Assembly (NCBI GenBank): GCA_964513905.1
Contig: CAZENS010000003.1
Location: 1 to 51,857, forward strand
Direction: 5' to 3'
Source: CAMEGH01 sp964513905
Lineage (GTDB): Bacteria; Patescibacteriota; Saccharimonadia; Saccharimonadales; Saccharimonadaceae
DNA length: 51,857 nucleotides
The notes under the pieces: generated by a model
What the model was told of the DNA's origin: nothing
Seen by the model: the letters and a program-made list of their open reading frames with translations, nothing else
Databases searched by the model: none
Shown: positions 34,451-42,569 of the stretch, piece by piece
How the letters are laid out: each line of letters begins with the position of its first letter
Numbering within the stretch: the stretch's first letter is position 1
Translations under genes and position numbers: made by a program

Positions 34451-34480
34451 TGTGGATCGTCCACACCCTCTTTTTAGAGG
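34451..34480 (+). other. Two hairpins in the leader of unit D
   Basis: TGTGGA-TCG-TCCACA (34451-34465) is followed by CCTCT-TTTT-AGAGG (34467-34480). They lie between the promoter and the GGAAGGAG ribosome site. Confidence 0.75.
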
Positions 34481-34499
34481 AAACCGGAAGGAGTTCGCG

Positions 34500-34970
34500 A
34501 TGACCGTGAACGCCCACCCCATCAACCGTCTTCAGCTGGCGGCCGATCTGGAAAACTTCAATCGAAGCGTTCCCCGACAGCTGGAAGTGGAAGCGACCCA
34601 TCGCAACCAGTCCAGTCTATCGTTTCAGATGACTGATCCGGAAGGGCCGATTCGCCCCAGGCTGGTTCTGTACAACAGCGAACACGACTGCGATTCGCGA
34701 CCGCTGATCACCACGGCCAGCGATCTCGAAACGAAGACCCGAAGCGTGCGAGAGCACGAAGGGTACGTTCTGTTCTGGTACCATGACGGCACCAGCGTCA
34801 TGCTGGAAGGAATCGGCCGGTTCAACAAGGGACAGCCCCTGACCTTCTACACCACGGTCGCCACCCCCGAGGGAAAGATCGAAGGAAGTGTCACCACGAG
34901 CTTCGAAAAGGAGCTCCTCGTGCCGAACGAGGTCATCGAATTCGTGAAAGCGAATGCCGAGACCATGTAA
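34500..34970 (+). CDS. Unknown protein in a self-contained unit (unit D)
   Basis: The product of 156 residues is unknown. It begins M-T-V-N-A-H-P-I-N-R-L-Q-L and has a beta-rich middle (G-Y-V-L-F-W-Y-H-D-G-T-S-V near 80) and a helical end (E-V-I-E-F-V-K-A-N-A). No membrane segment. I chose the ATG at 34500, directly after GGAAGGAG; a GTG at 34452 lies inside the leader hairpin. In bases 34501-34560, 35 of 60 are G/C; in the permease gene upstream (33181-33240) 27 of 60 are. It has its own promoter, a two-hairpin leader and terminator. A single Cys near 62. Confidence 0.75.
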   Translation: MTVNAHPINRLQLAADLENFNRSVPRQLEVEATHRNQSSLSFQMTDPEGPIRPRLVLYNSEHDCDSRPLITTASDLETKTRSVREHEGYVLFWYHDGTSVMLEGIGRFNKGQPLTFYTTVATPEGKIEGSVTTSFEKELLVPNEVIEFVKANAETM

Positions 34971-34977
34971 GGTCCAC

Positions 34978-35006
34978 TACCCCGCCCACCGTGGCGGGGT
35001 TTTACT
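34978..35006 (+). terminator. Terminator of unit D
   Basis: CCCCGCC (34980-34986) pairs with GGCGGGG (34993-34999), followed by TTTTACTTT. The pgi/pmi gene ends at 35007 in the other direction. Confidence 0.9.
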
Positions 35007-36047
35007 TTACCTTAATTCTTGCTTTAACTTCTCGATCAATTTTACCGGGGTTGGATCTACACCATTCAATATGGCAACATAAATACTCACAAAGTCTGCA
35101 AGAATACTTCCCCATAGCATTTGTGCAATTGGTGTAGCTCCTTGAAGGCTCACGATATTTGCTTTTGGCCGACGCCCACTTAACAACCGATCACTCACTT
35201 CAAATCGTCGCAAAATTCGTTCATGTTCAAAATTACTAATCAGATCAAAAATAACGAACGGCTTTTCAACTGGGTGACTCGCCCACCCTATAAACTCATT
35301 ATGATTAAATTCTGGAAGCTCATTATAAAATGCGACGTTTTTAGCATTTTCGTTCCAACTAATTTTCCACTTATACGCCACTGGGGACATCATGTGTCCA
35401 GCATAAAATACTGGGGTTTTGCCTACACTCATTAGCGCGAGTTGCTTGGCAATATTATGATCAATCGTTACATTTGCCGCCCACTGCCGGCTTTCGCCAC
35501 AAAGCCAGTCGGCATACTCTGCAATTTCGGTAAAATATTTTTGATCAATCACAGAAAAATGGCCAAGTATCTTCAGTAGCGATCGTAAGTTGTATATCAT
35601 CGCCATGCGTGGCTGCAATCCAGTCGGCATTTGAATAAAGGTGGCTTGATGTTCATGTGCTTGTTCAGCCAAAACACCGCCAGACGAGATAATACTTACT
35701 TGTGCCCCACGCATACGTGCTTCATGAAGGCAAGCTACTGTCTCCTCTGTATTTCCAGAGTAACTACTGCAAATAACCAGCGTGTTTTTATTTACATATT
35801 TCGGCAACGAATATGTTCGCACCACCTCGATTTGTAGATCTGTCTCCGCTTCGAGCCAGTTTTTTACAACCAATGCCGCCAAGGCTGAACCGCCCATACC
35901 AGCGACGACAATATTCTGAATAGCCCGACCGTCGTGTTCAGGATAGACAACTGCGGGGTCATACATTACCTGCTCCCACTGCATCGCGGCAACATCTAAT
36001 GCCCCCGAAGAGTCTCGTTGTGCCACTACTTTTTGGTCGTCTAACAT
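35007..36047 (-). CDS. Bifunctional phosphoglucose/phosphomannose isomerase
   Basis: It interconverts glucose-6-phosphate (and mannose-6-phosphate) with fructose-6-phosphate. Two SIS folds are seen: A-G-M-G-G-S-A-L-A-A near 50, and S-S-Y-S-G-N-T-E-E-T near 95, the sugar-phosphate loop. The C-terminal domain has N-E-N-A-K-N-V-A-F-Y near 233 and ends in a helical region. Length 346 fits the archaeal/CPR-type bifunctional enzyme rather than the longer classical PGI. A GAGGG precedes the ATG at 36047. It feeds zwf and glycolysis. Confidence 0.88.
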   Translation of the reverse strand: MLDDQKVVAQRDSSGALDVAAMQWEQVMYDPAVVYPEHDGRAIQNIVVAGMGGSALAALVVKNWLEAETDLQIEVVRTYSLPKYVNKNTLVICSSYSGNTEETVACLHEARMRGAQVSIISSGGVLAEQAHEHQATFIQMPTGLQPRMAMIYNLRSLLKILGHFSVIDQKYFTEIAEYADWLCGESRQWAANVTIDHNIAKQLALMSVGKTPVFYAGHMMSPVAYKWKISWNENAKNVAFYNELPEFNHNEFIGWASHPVEKPFVIFDLISNFEHERILRRFEVSDRLLSGRRPKANIVSLQGATPIAQMLWGSILADFVSIYVAILNGVDPTPVKLIEKLKQELR

Positions 36048-36132
36048 TATGCCCTCACTTAAATATTGCTTATGTCTATAAAACTATGATACAGTATTTA
36101 GTAAAGAAATGTAATTTTTTATAGGTGGGAAT

Positions 36133-36621
36133 ATGCAAATTAATAACACAACAAACATCAGCGACGACCAAGAACTTGCCCAAGCGCTCGCAGGGGTAAA
36201 TAACGACTCTCTTCCGTTCGAAGAAACCAGTCCAAAGCCAGTCATCACTCCAATGCCAGAGCCAGCTGAAACACCAACTCCCGAGCCAGCAAAATCAACT
36301 CCTCCTTCTCCAGTAGTAGATACACCTGCATTTACTACAGGTTCAGTGCCGGCACGTGGCGATCTAGACGAAGTGAAGATGGCTGCCATAAATGAGCTTC
36401 GCCCCCTTATCGACAAGCTTAATCTTCCTGCAGAAGAAAAATTTGATACCTACCTACTGCTTATCCGAACTACCGATGATAAGGAGCTTATCTCACCTGC
36501 ACACGAAGTAGCCAAGAGCATCGAGGACGAATCTCGACGCGCAATGGCCTTGCTTGATATTATTAAAGAGATTGACTACCTCTCAAACAAATCAAACGAA
36601 GCTAACACAAATAAAAAATAG
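36133..36621 (+). CDS. Unknown protein with Pro-rich linker and helical C-terminus
   Basis: The 162-residue protein begins with an acidic region, has a Pro/Thr/Glu-rich linker (P-E-P-A-E-T-P-T-P-E-P-A) near 45-65, and ends in a helical domain from about 77 (E-V-K-M-A-A-I-N-E-L-R-P-L-I-D-K-L). No membrane segment. GGTGGGAAT precedes the ATG. It is followed by a strong bidirectional terminator. No family recognised. Confidence 0.75.
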   Translation: MQINNTTNISDDQELAQALAGVNNDSLPFEETSPKPVITPMPEPAETPTPEPAKSTPPSPVVDTPAFTTGSVPARGDLDEVKMAAINELRPLIDKLNLPAEEKFDTYLLLIRTTDDKELISPAHEVAKSIEDESRRAMALLDIIKEIDYLSNKSNEANTNKK

Positions 36622-36632
36622 CACTCCATCAC

Positions 36633-36664
36633 AATAACCCCGCTCCTCTAGCGGGGTTATTTTT
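36633..36664. terminator. Bidirectional terminator at 36.6 kb
   Basis: AATAACCCCGC pairs with GCGGGGTTATT around CTCCTCTA, with T on the right and A on the left. It can serve the 36133 gene and the convergent glycosyltransferase. Confidence 0.88.
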
Positions 36665-37640
36665 ATGTAAACTTTGTTGGCGCAACTGCATATTCACGCC
36701 AGCTGTCATCAGATGCTATCGGCAATAGGGGTGTCTCCGCTTGCCTAGGGTGAACTTTTTTCTTGGCAAAATCCACGCCACAAAAGTTTTCAAACTCTCT
36801 GACGATTTCTTTTGACACACCCGCCTCACCCGCTAGATACTGATCAACCTTTGCGTAACTATCGCTGTTCATACCATGATAAATCGGCGTAAGCTCTGTA
36901 TCTGCCAAAAAATCTTGCCAAAAATGGTAGGCGTTTGGCTGGTTTTCAGAGCGAATATACAGATGGTGGATTGGTTGGTCTATCAGGGAATATACGCGGT
37001 ATCCTGCAGCAAACAGTCGCAAGGAATGAACAACTTCCTCACCAATAAAACAAATGTTGGGCTCATACCTCACCTCTTTGCAGCGACTACCTGGGCCAAA
37101 CTGTAAACCGCCCGCAGCAAATGCGCCGCGCACTGGCTCCGTAGGATTACCTAAAAGCGCTTTTCCGAAAAAAGTGGGTATTTTATTCATAAACATATCG
37201 TGCACAATAAGGCGATTGGGGTCAGAAGGAATAAACAACTCACTGCCATCAGGGTTGTAACGAAAAGCTGGTGGATATGACGAGATAATCGCGTGTTCAT
37301 CATCACACGACCGCCACTGGGCAATTAACCGCTCGTCCCAGTTCGATTCAAAACGCATGTGGGAGTCGATCTGGAGATAGAAATCTTCATCAGTATATAA
37401 ACTATCGCATTCCGCCCGTGCCACACCAACACCACGTGCTTCGCGCCAACTGCGCTCAATGATAGTAAACCTATTGTCATGATGATACTGCGCCACCTGA
37501 CCTTCCGTCTCTGGACCATACTGGTGCACGATTGCAAAGTGAAGCCGTTCCGGTGAAGCAGCCGAAGCCAATGCCGAAGCGATTGTTTTTGGCAGTTCAT
37601 CGTCTCGGTAGGCAGCAATTTCTACAAGTATGGTTTGCAT
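36663..37640 (-). CDS. Glycosyltransferase, GlcNAc-transferase-like
   Basis: The 325-residue protein resembles the UDP-GlcNAc transferase family (PF11397-like). It starts with I-A-A-Y-R-D-D-E-L-P-K-T, and Y-L-Q-I-D-S-H-M-R-F lies near 87-96, where D-S-H stands for the D-x-D of GT-A folds. W-D-E-R-L-I follows, then A-A-G-G-L-Q-F-G near 174. It is soluble, with no membrane helix. TACAAT lies eight bases before the ATG, so it is leaderless. Substrate and acceptor are unknown. Confidence 0.8.
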   Translation of the reverse strand: MQTILVEIAAYRDDELPKTIASALASAASPERLHFAIVHQYGPETEGQVAQYHHDNRFTIIERSWREARGVGVARAECDSLYTDEDFYLQIDSHMRFESNWDERLIAQWRSCDDEHAIISSYPPAFRYNPDGSELFIPSDPNRLIVHDMFMNKIPTFFGKALLGNPTEPVRGAFAAGGLQFGPGSRCKEVRYEPNICFIGEEVVHSLRLFAAGYRVYSLIDQPIHHLYIRSENQPNAYHFWQDFLADTELTPIYHGMNSDSYAKVDQYLAGEAGVSKEIVREFENFCGVDFAKKKVHPRQAETPLLPIASDDSWREYAVAPTKFT

Positions 37641-37695
37641 CTATTAATATTGTAGCAGAGACTATCGCACTAAACTCGCTCCCAAGTGGTGGAAT

Positions 37696-38805
37696 CTATC
37701 GTTTAGCTCGCATGCTTTGCTCGTCCGCTTTTTGGCGACGATATTTCATCAACATGGCGAGAGGAGCATTCATCCTCCTCTCCATATCGTCCAGCCTATC
37801 GTCCCAACTATCGTCATCTCTATCAGTAGATGGAAAAAAGGGCATAGGCTCATATGTTAAATATGCCAAGTCCTGCAATAACGACTGATACTTCTTATCT
37901 TCCAACACTTCCAAAGTCTCCTTGTCGTGATGAGGTGCACTCAATACAAAAGCGGCAAGCTTTTTTTTCAGACTTTCCTGTGTCTGATCTATTTCATGGC
38001 GACGATTATAATAACTTATATCAACATCCCCGATACCTCTTCCCATACTTGATGTTCTATCATACCAGGGCGGAACCGTACCGTATTGAATCTCACCATT
38101 CACCACTTTATGTATCCTATTAGTCCAAAAATACTCCCCGGTAACTTTTGCTTCAGGTATTGCCCTGTGTATCAGTTCGGCTGCAATCGCAAGCGTGGCG
38201 CCACTATTCTTTACTTCATCTAAGACAAGAACCTCTTTGCCGTCTAATCTTGTTGGAAGTTTCCATACCTCTTCTTGCCAATTCTCTTCAGTTAAATCAC
38301 CTTCAACAAAGTACGCACGGATTCTAGCAATTTCTTCATCGCTCACAACACTAAAGTCAAGCGTTTTTTGAGTAGACTCCTCCGCCTCTTGTATCGACAT
38401 CCCCATGCGCTGAAGCCAGTCAATTCTATCAATATTCAAAAAGTCAAATTCCGGCATTTTTGCGCCTTCTTTTGCATACATTTCCCAAAATGTTTCAGCT
38501 ACCGCTTTCAGGGGACGGCCAGATTTGTCTAGAGCTATCACTACATCCGGAGCAGAAGCGGCCTCTTTCTCCCCATCTCCAACAGCAAGCTCTCGTTCTG
38601 GAATCGTACCATCAAGTATCGCCACAAGTCGATCTGCGTCCTGAACAAGTAGTTGACGTACGTAGTCCGAGTCGTACGAATATTTCCCGAAAACGGGAAG
38701 TCCTTCTCGGTTTAGTATTTCATAGTTCTCTGGAACACGAGCGAAAAGCTTATCAAACCTTTCTACTTCTTTTTTCGAAAGTGGCGCATCGTCCATTCTG
38801 GGCAT
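37696..38805 (-). CDS. Phosphoribosyltransferase-like protein
   Basis: The 369-residue product carries V-L-V-L-D-E-V-K-N-S-G-A-T-L near 192-205, close to the PRPP-binding loop of type I phosphoribosyltransferases, with V-V-I-A-L-D-K-S-G-R-P near 88. The N-terminal 70 residues and C-terminal 120 residues (acidic then basic) match nothing known to me. The enzyme may be a diverged PRTase of unknown substrate. TTGACA (38878-38883), 17 bases, TAGTAT (38855-38860) is the promoter, with AGAAGG before the ATG. It has a real leader of about 40 bases, unlike the leaderless genes. Confidence 0.65.
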   Translation of the reverse strand: MPRMDDAPLSKKEVERFDKLFARVPENYEILNREGLPVFGKYSYDSDYVRQLLVQDADRLVAILDGTIPERELAVGDGEKEAASAPDVVIALDKSGRPLKAVAETFWEMYAKEGAKMPEFDFLNIDRIDWLQRMGMSIQEAEESTQKTLDFSVVSDEEIARIRAYFVEGDLTEENWQEEVWKLPTRLDGKEVLVLDEVKNSGATLAIAAELIHRAIPEAKVTGEYFWTNRIHKVVNGEIQYGTVPPWYDRTSSMGRGIGDVDISYYNRRHEIDQTQESLKKKLAAFVLSAPHHDKETLEVLEDKKYQSLLQDLAYLTYEPMPFFPSTDRDDDSWDDRLDDMERRMNAPLAMLMKYRRQKADEQSMRAKR

Positions 38806-38920
38806 ATTTTTACCTTCTATAAAGTTTTTGTTTATTTTAGTAAATTATAATTAAATACTATCATATTATTTACTTTATGTCAATCTTTCATTTTTTATGT
38901 TAATATTTATAAGAATTTTA

Positions 38921-38949
38921 TTGACAAGTATCGTATATTGTATTATAGT
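38921..38949 (+). promoter_or_regulatory. Promoter of unit F
   Basis: TTGACA (38921-38926), 17 bases, TATAGT (38944-38949). It is divergent from the 37696-38805 gene's promoter, in a very AT-rich gap. Confidence 0.8.
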
Positions 38950-38982
38950 AATAAGGTTACCTATTGCGAGATGGGGAAGTAA

Positions 38983-39285
38983 ATGAAAAAGATCAATCTC
39001 AGGGTGGTTCAGCCGACAGAGCAACCATTCTACGAGATGCCGCACATCGATGCAAAGAAAATTGATATTTTTTGTACAATCGATGAGCAGGTCTGCCTGG
39101 TCAGTTTTATACATATCAGGCATGTAGACCCTAACTGGTCAACGCGTGCTCAACTTGCACGAGTTGAAGGGAGGGCGATCGTAACATTTGACAACAGAAA
39201 GGATGAATACGAGGCCGTAGCTGTCTATAAAGTCGGATACACCGACGATCAGAACGGAGCAGTCACCATCTACAAGGAAGTCTAA
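38983..39285 (+). CDS. Unknown protein in a self-contained unit (unit F)
   Basis: The 100-residue protein begins M-K-K-I-N-L-R-V-V-Q-P-T and ends K-V-G-Y-T-D-D-Q-N-G-A-V-T-I-Y. It is likely a small beta-rich soluble domain. Two Cys occur (near 32 and 38). GGGGAAG precedes the ATG. It has a strong consensus promoter, a short leader and its own terminator. No family recognised. Confidence 0.72.
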   Translation: MKKINLRVVQPTEQPFYEMPHIDAKKIDIFCTIDEQVCLVSFIHIRHVDPNWSTRAQLARVEGRAIVTFDNRKDEYEAVAVYKVGYTDDQNGAVTIYKEV

Positions 39286-39298
39286 CCCCGGCAATAGA

Positions 39299-39333
39299 AC
39301 ACCCCTCTTTATCTCAAAAGAGGGGGTTTTACT
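39299..39333 (+). terminator. Terminator of unit F
   Basis: CCCCTCTT (39302-39309) pairs with AAGAGGGG (39318-39325), followed by GTTTTACTATG. Confidence 0.85.
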
Positions 39334-39394
39334 ATGTATAAATATAAAATCGCCCCTATTACGAGGCGATTTCGCAATCAAGTGAGATTTAGGT

Positions 39395-40447
39395 CTACAT
39401 CATCCCCATGCCAGGCATGCCGCCACCCATTGCAGGCGCATCCATCTCTTTTTCTGGAATATCAACTACCAGCGCCCCCATAGTTGCTGCAGTCGAGGCG
39501 ATCGATACAGAGTTCTGTACAGCCTCTTTTGTGACGCGCGCAGGGTCAATCACACCTGCCCTCTTTACATCAACCAAGCCTTTTTCTGGGGTCATCACAT
39601 TAATACCCTGACCAGCCTTGGCAGCTTCTACCTGTGCAAGCAGTGCCTCACTATTAAGCCCTGCGTTCTTCATAATCTGCACAAATGGCTGCTTNNNNNN
39701 NNNNNNNNNNNNNNNNNNNNNNNNNNNNNNNNNNNNNNNNNNNNNNNNNNNNNNNNNNNNNNNNNNNNNNNNNNNNNNNNNNNNNNNNNNNNNNACCGCC
39801 TCTTGGCGATTAACATCCGTAATAAACAGCGCGCTGGTAAAGCCGCGGTCCAGGCTAAAGCCTTCGACCACTTCGCTCTCCATTTCAAGCCCCTGGCCAG
39901 CTTCGACAGTTACCACGCCATCTTTGCCAATCTTTTCAATCACACCAGCAATCAGCTCACCAATGTCGCGACTCCCCGCTGAAATAGTCGCCACTTCGGC
40001 TACACGCTCTTTTTTGCCTTCGATACTTTCGGCCAGCTTATCGAGTTCTTTTACTACCTGACGACCCGCTTCTTCGATGCCTTTTCGCAGTTCTTGTGGA
40101 TTGTGCCCTGCAGCAATCAGGCGATTAGCCTCTTTTAGAATGTTGTACGTTAGCACGGTCACGGTAGTCGTACCGTCGCCTGCTACCTTGTTGAGTTTAG
40201 TGGCTGCTTGCTTGATCAGTTCAGCACCGACTTTATAGCCCAATGTTTCGTCGTCGTTCTCTGGGAGCTCGACGCTCTCTGCCACTGTTACACCGTCATG
40301 CGTCACGGTTGGGCCACCGTAGCTTTTAGCAATTACTACATTGCCACCTTTTGGACCATAGGTTACACGTACGGCGTCGTAAAGCGCCTTTGCACCGCCC
40401 AACACTCGAGCTCGCGCATCATCATCGTAAAAAACTTTTTTAGCCAT
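39395..40447 (-). CDS. groL: GroEL chaperonin, interrupted by a scaffold gap
   Basis: The 60-kDa chaperonin folds proteins with GroES. The N-terminal equatorial part is complete: V-T-Y-G-P-K-G-G-N-V near 29 and K-V-A-G-D-G-T-T-T-V near 86-95 (ATP site). The C-terminal part ends in A-M-G-G-G-M-P-G-M-G-M-M. The 100-N run at 39695-39794 replaces most of the apical domain: the left half stops at about E. coli residue 215 and the right half resumes near 447, so about 230 codons are missing. It is not a pseudogene on this evidence. AGGAG precedes the ATG, and groS lies upstream on the same transcript. Confidence 0.95.
   Translation of the reverse strand: MAKKVFYDDDARARVLGGAKALYDAVRVTYGPKGGNVVIAKSYGGPTVTHDGVTVAESVELPENDDETLGYKVGAELIKQAATKLNKVAGDGTTTVTVLTYNILKEANRLIAAGHNPQELRKGIEEAGRQVVKELDKLAESIEGKKERVAEVATISAGSRDIGELIAGVIEKIGKDGVVTVEAGQGLEMESEVVEGFSLDRGFTSALFITDVNRQEAXXXXXXXXXXXXXXXXXXXXXXXXXXXXXXXXXXKQPFVQIMKNAGLNSEALLAQVEAAKAGQGINVMTPEKGLVDVKRAGVIDPARVTKEAVQNSVSIASTAATMGALVVDIPEKEMDAPAMGGGMPGMGMM
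39695..39794. other. Scaffold gap (100 N) inside groL
   Basis: By comparison with full-length GroEL about 690 bp should be here, not 100 bp, so coordinates downstream are compressed. The flanks do not repeat each other. Confidence 0.85.
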
Positions 40448-40465
40448 AAATCATCTCCTCTTTTC

Positions 40466-40729
40466 TTATACCGTTGCTAGAATATCGTCTTCTTTAACAA
40501 TCAGATATTCCACGTCGTTAATTTTTAACTCGGTTGTAGAATATTCCTTATAGACAATCTTGTCGCCGACCTTTACTTGTTTTGCATCTGGGCCAACCGC
40601 TACAACTTCAGCCACAACTGGCTTTTCCTTGGAACTATCCGGTAAATATAATCCACTCGCTGTCTTTTCTTGTGCTTTTTCTCGCACTGCAACGACACGA
40701 TCACTTAGGGGTTTTACTACAGAACTCAT
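40466..40729 (-). CDS. groS: GroES co-chaperonin
   Basis: GroES caps the GroEL cavity. The 87-residue product has P-L-S-D-R-V-V-A-V near 7, the mobile-loop region E-K-T-A-S-G-L-Y-L-P near 21-30, and ends with Y-L-I-V-K-E-D-D-I-L-A. GGAGG precedes the ATG, and a leader of about 30 bases follows a CIRCE-controlled promoter. It is co-transcribed with groL, 18 bases downstream. Confidence 0.97.
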   Translation of the reverse strand: MSSVVKPLSDRVVAVREKAQEKTASGLYLPDSSKEKPVVAEVVAVGPDAKQVKVGDKIVYKEYSTTELKINDVEYLIVKEDDILATV

Positions 40730-40763
40730 TAATTTTCCTCCGTTTCGTTACTATTGTACTCCT

Positions 40764-40806
40764 ATTGTAACGAAGAAAATTAGCACTTGCAAGTGTGGAG
40801 TGCTAG
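40764..40806 (-). promoter_or_regulatory. groES promoter with CIRCE (HrcA) operator
   Basis: On the minus strand CTAGCACTC-N9-AAGTGCTAA (40780-40806) matches CIRCE (TTAGCACTC-N9-GAGTGCTAA) at 16 of 18 positions. The -35 TTGCAA (40787-40792) lies inside it, with TACAAT (40764-40769) 17 bases downstream. HrcA repression is inferred; hrcA is not in the window. Confidence 0.88.
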
Positions 40807-40831
40807 ATATTGACTGCCACTTCTTAGGCAA

Positions 40832-40860
40832 TTGACTCATGATGTATTTTATAGTATGAT
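40832..40860 (+). promoter_or_regulatory. Promoter of unit E
   Basis: TTGACT (40832-40837), 17 bases, TATGAT (40855-40860). Divergent from groES. Confidence 0.7.
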
Positions 40861-40864
40861 TGGC

Positions 40865-40907
40865 CAAAGTCAGTCCTGACTTTGTAGCAAAAGCAGTTGA
40901 TTTGCTG
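40865..40907 (+). other. Two hairpins in the leader of unit E
   Basis: CAAAGTCAG-TC-CTGACTTTG (40865-40884) is followed by GCAG...CTGC (40893-40907). They precede AGGAG and the ATG. Confidence 0.75.
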
Positions 40908-40931
40908 CCCTGCCTTCTATAACTAGGAGCC

Positions 40932-41183
40932 ATGATGATTACCGTTGCCTATCTTGATCGGATCACGAGTGAAGCCAATCGAGCAGCCTGGCGCAATCCG
41001 TCATCCGACATCGGATACGAAATGCGCCTTCAGGGAAAGCTTCTGCATGACATTCCGTCGATGCTGATAAAGAACCGACTGTACGTCGAGAACAGCGCCA
41101 CCAGGAAGCTTTGTGAGATCATCTCACTCCAGCAGCTGCTTGAGCGGCTCGACAAGATGAACTGCTCCATCCGCTACACGTAG
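40932..41183 (+). CDS. Unknown protein in a self-contained unit (unit E)
   Basis: The 83-residue protein begins with two ATG codons (40932 and 40935), then I-T-V-A-Y-L-D-R. It has helices near 40-70 (L-Q-Q-L-L-E-R-L-D-K) and no family I know. AGGAG lies three bases before the first ATG. It has its own promoter, a leader with two hairpins and a strong terminator shared with the convergent murE-like gene. Cys near 60 and 78. Confidence 0.7.
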   Translation: MMITVAYLDRITSEANRAAWRNPSSDIGYEMRLQGKLLHDIPSMLIKNRLYVENSATRKLCEIISLQQLLERLDKMNCSIRYT

Positions 41184-41193
41184 CCTAGGCTAC

Positions 41194-41226
41194 ACACCCA
41201 CGTCACAAGGCGTGGGTTTTCTATTT
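41194..41226. terminator. Terminator of unit E and murE-like gene
   Basis: CCCACG (41198-41203) pairs with CGTGGG (41212-41217), followed by TTTTCTATTTC. Confidence 0.8.
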
Positions 41227-42507
41227 CTCTAATAGCCCTCGGACGACCTTTGCATCATTCCAGGGAAGCTTCTTTCCGTTCACAATTCTATATTGCTCGT
41301 GGCCCATGCCGGTAATCAAAATAGTGTCACCGCGCTTAGCAATAGATATTGCCTTTTCTATCGCCTCTCTTCTGTCGGCAATTTCATCAGTCTTTGCTGT
41401 AGCTTTCTCTTTTGCAATGCCCTTGAGTATGTCTTTTCTAATTTTTTCCGGGTCCTCGTTGTAGCTTTCTTCGTCGGTAAGAATGATTCTATCTGCCTGT
41501 TGCGCAGCAATGCCACCCATAATTGGGCGTTTAGACTTATCCCTGTCACCACAGGCGCCAAATACCAATATTACTCGATTTTTTGTAATTTTTCGTGCCG
41601 TGTTTAGTAATTTTTCGAGCGCATCAGGCGTGTGCGCATAATCAACAATAATTTCATAACCGTGTTTGTTCTCAATCCGCTCAAAACGACCAGGAATCCC
41701 TTCAAGCTCAGCTACACCAGCAACTATGTCGTCCACGTTTACACCCAGCAAGTAGCAAATTGTAGCGGCTGCAGTCATATTTGCGATGTTATATTCACCC
41801 GGCAAATACGTTGCCAACGCTACTTTTGTTTGATGATCGAACGTAACTTTAGCCTCGCTGCCCTTTTTATACAGTTTTACTTTTTCAATTTTCGCCTCAG
41901 ACTCTTCGTGTGTGCCGTACGTCATTTTTTGCTCACCAGCAGAAAACTTATTAAAGAAAGTAAACCATTCATCATCGCGATTCAGAACAATATACCTAGG
42001 TTCTTGCGAAAACAAAAGTGATTTTGCCTGGGCATAATTATCCATTGTCTTATGATAGTCAAGGTGATCTTGCGTTAAGTTTGTCATTACGGCCGCCTCT
42101 ATTGGAACACCGTCTAGCTTATGCTGATCAAGTGCATGGCTTGTAATCTCTAAAACGACAAAATCTACCTTTGCGTGTTTTGCCGACAAAAAGAAGTGCT
42201 GCATTCTAGCGGTAGTTGCAACCGTAGCGTTTAGGTCATTCAGGTTTGATTCTCCAGCTATCTCAATCACTGCAGTTGTAAACATGGCCGTTTTATACCC
42301 TGCCTGCTTAAGAATTTCATTGACATAACAAGCAGTTGTCGTCTTTCCATTCGTTCCCGTTACAGCAATAACGCGCAGATTTTTTGCCGGATGGCCATAT
42401 CGTGCCGATACCGCACGAACTCGCGCCTTACGATATGTCTCTTCTAGCGAACGCACCGTTTTTTTTGGCAACGTGCGACGCACCCCTCTTACAAGCCTCT
42501 CTTTCAT
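41221..42507 (-). CDS. murE: Mur ligase, MurE-like, lacking N-terminal domain
   Basis: MurE adds the third amino acid to UDP-MurNAc-dipeptide. The ATP-binding loop is T-G-T-N-G-K-T-T near residue 50. V-V-L-E-I-T-S-H-A-L and the D-H-L-D-Y-H motif lie near 119 and 148, the usual ligase centre. The N-terminal UDP-binding domain (about 90 residues) is cut to about 45. The D-N-P-R motif that selects meso-DAP is replaced by a stretch with E-S-Y-N-E-D-P near 346. Length 428 against about 490. The ATG at 42507 follows TATAAT by six bases. The added amino acid cannot be predicted. Confidence 0.85.
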   Translation of the reverse strand: MKERLVRGVRRTLPKKTVRSLEETYRKARVRAVSARYGHPAKNLRVIAVTGTNGKTTTACYVNEILKQAGYKTAMFTTAVIEIAGESNLNDLNATVATTARMQHFFLSAKHAKVDFVVLEITSHALDQHKLDGVPIEAAVMTNLTQDHLDYHKTMDNYAQAKSLLFSQEPRYIVLNRDDEWFTFFNKFSAGEQKMTYGTHEESEAKIEKVKLYKKGSEAKVTFDHQTKVALATYLPGEYNIANMTAAATICYLLGVNVDDIVAGVAELEGIPGRFERIENKHGYEIIVDYAHTPDALEKLLNTARKITKNRVILVFGACGDRDKSKRPIMGGIAAQQADRIILTDEESYNEDPEKIRKDILKGIAKEKATAKTDEIADRREAIEKAISIAKRGDTILITGMGHEQYRIVNGKKLPWNDAKVVRGLLEK

Positions 42508-42569
42508 ACTTTCATTATACGTGAGATTCAGTCCCGTTACTAGATTAAATCTGATATAATTACACTATA

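Noticed and set aside
39395..40447. groL as a truncated pseudogene
   Set aside because: The missing part coincides with a 100-N scaffold gap, and both ends are intact.
11146..41183. Insertion sequence ends or target-site duplications around units A-F
   Set aside because: No transposase and no matching terminal repeats were found at the unit borders.
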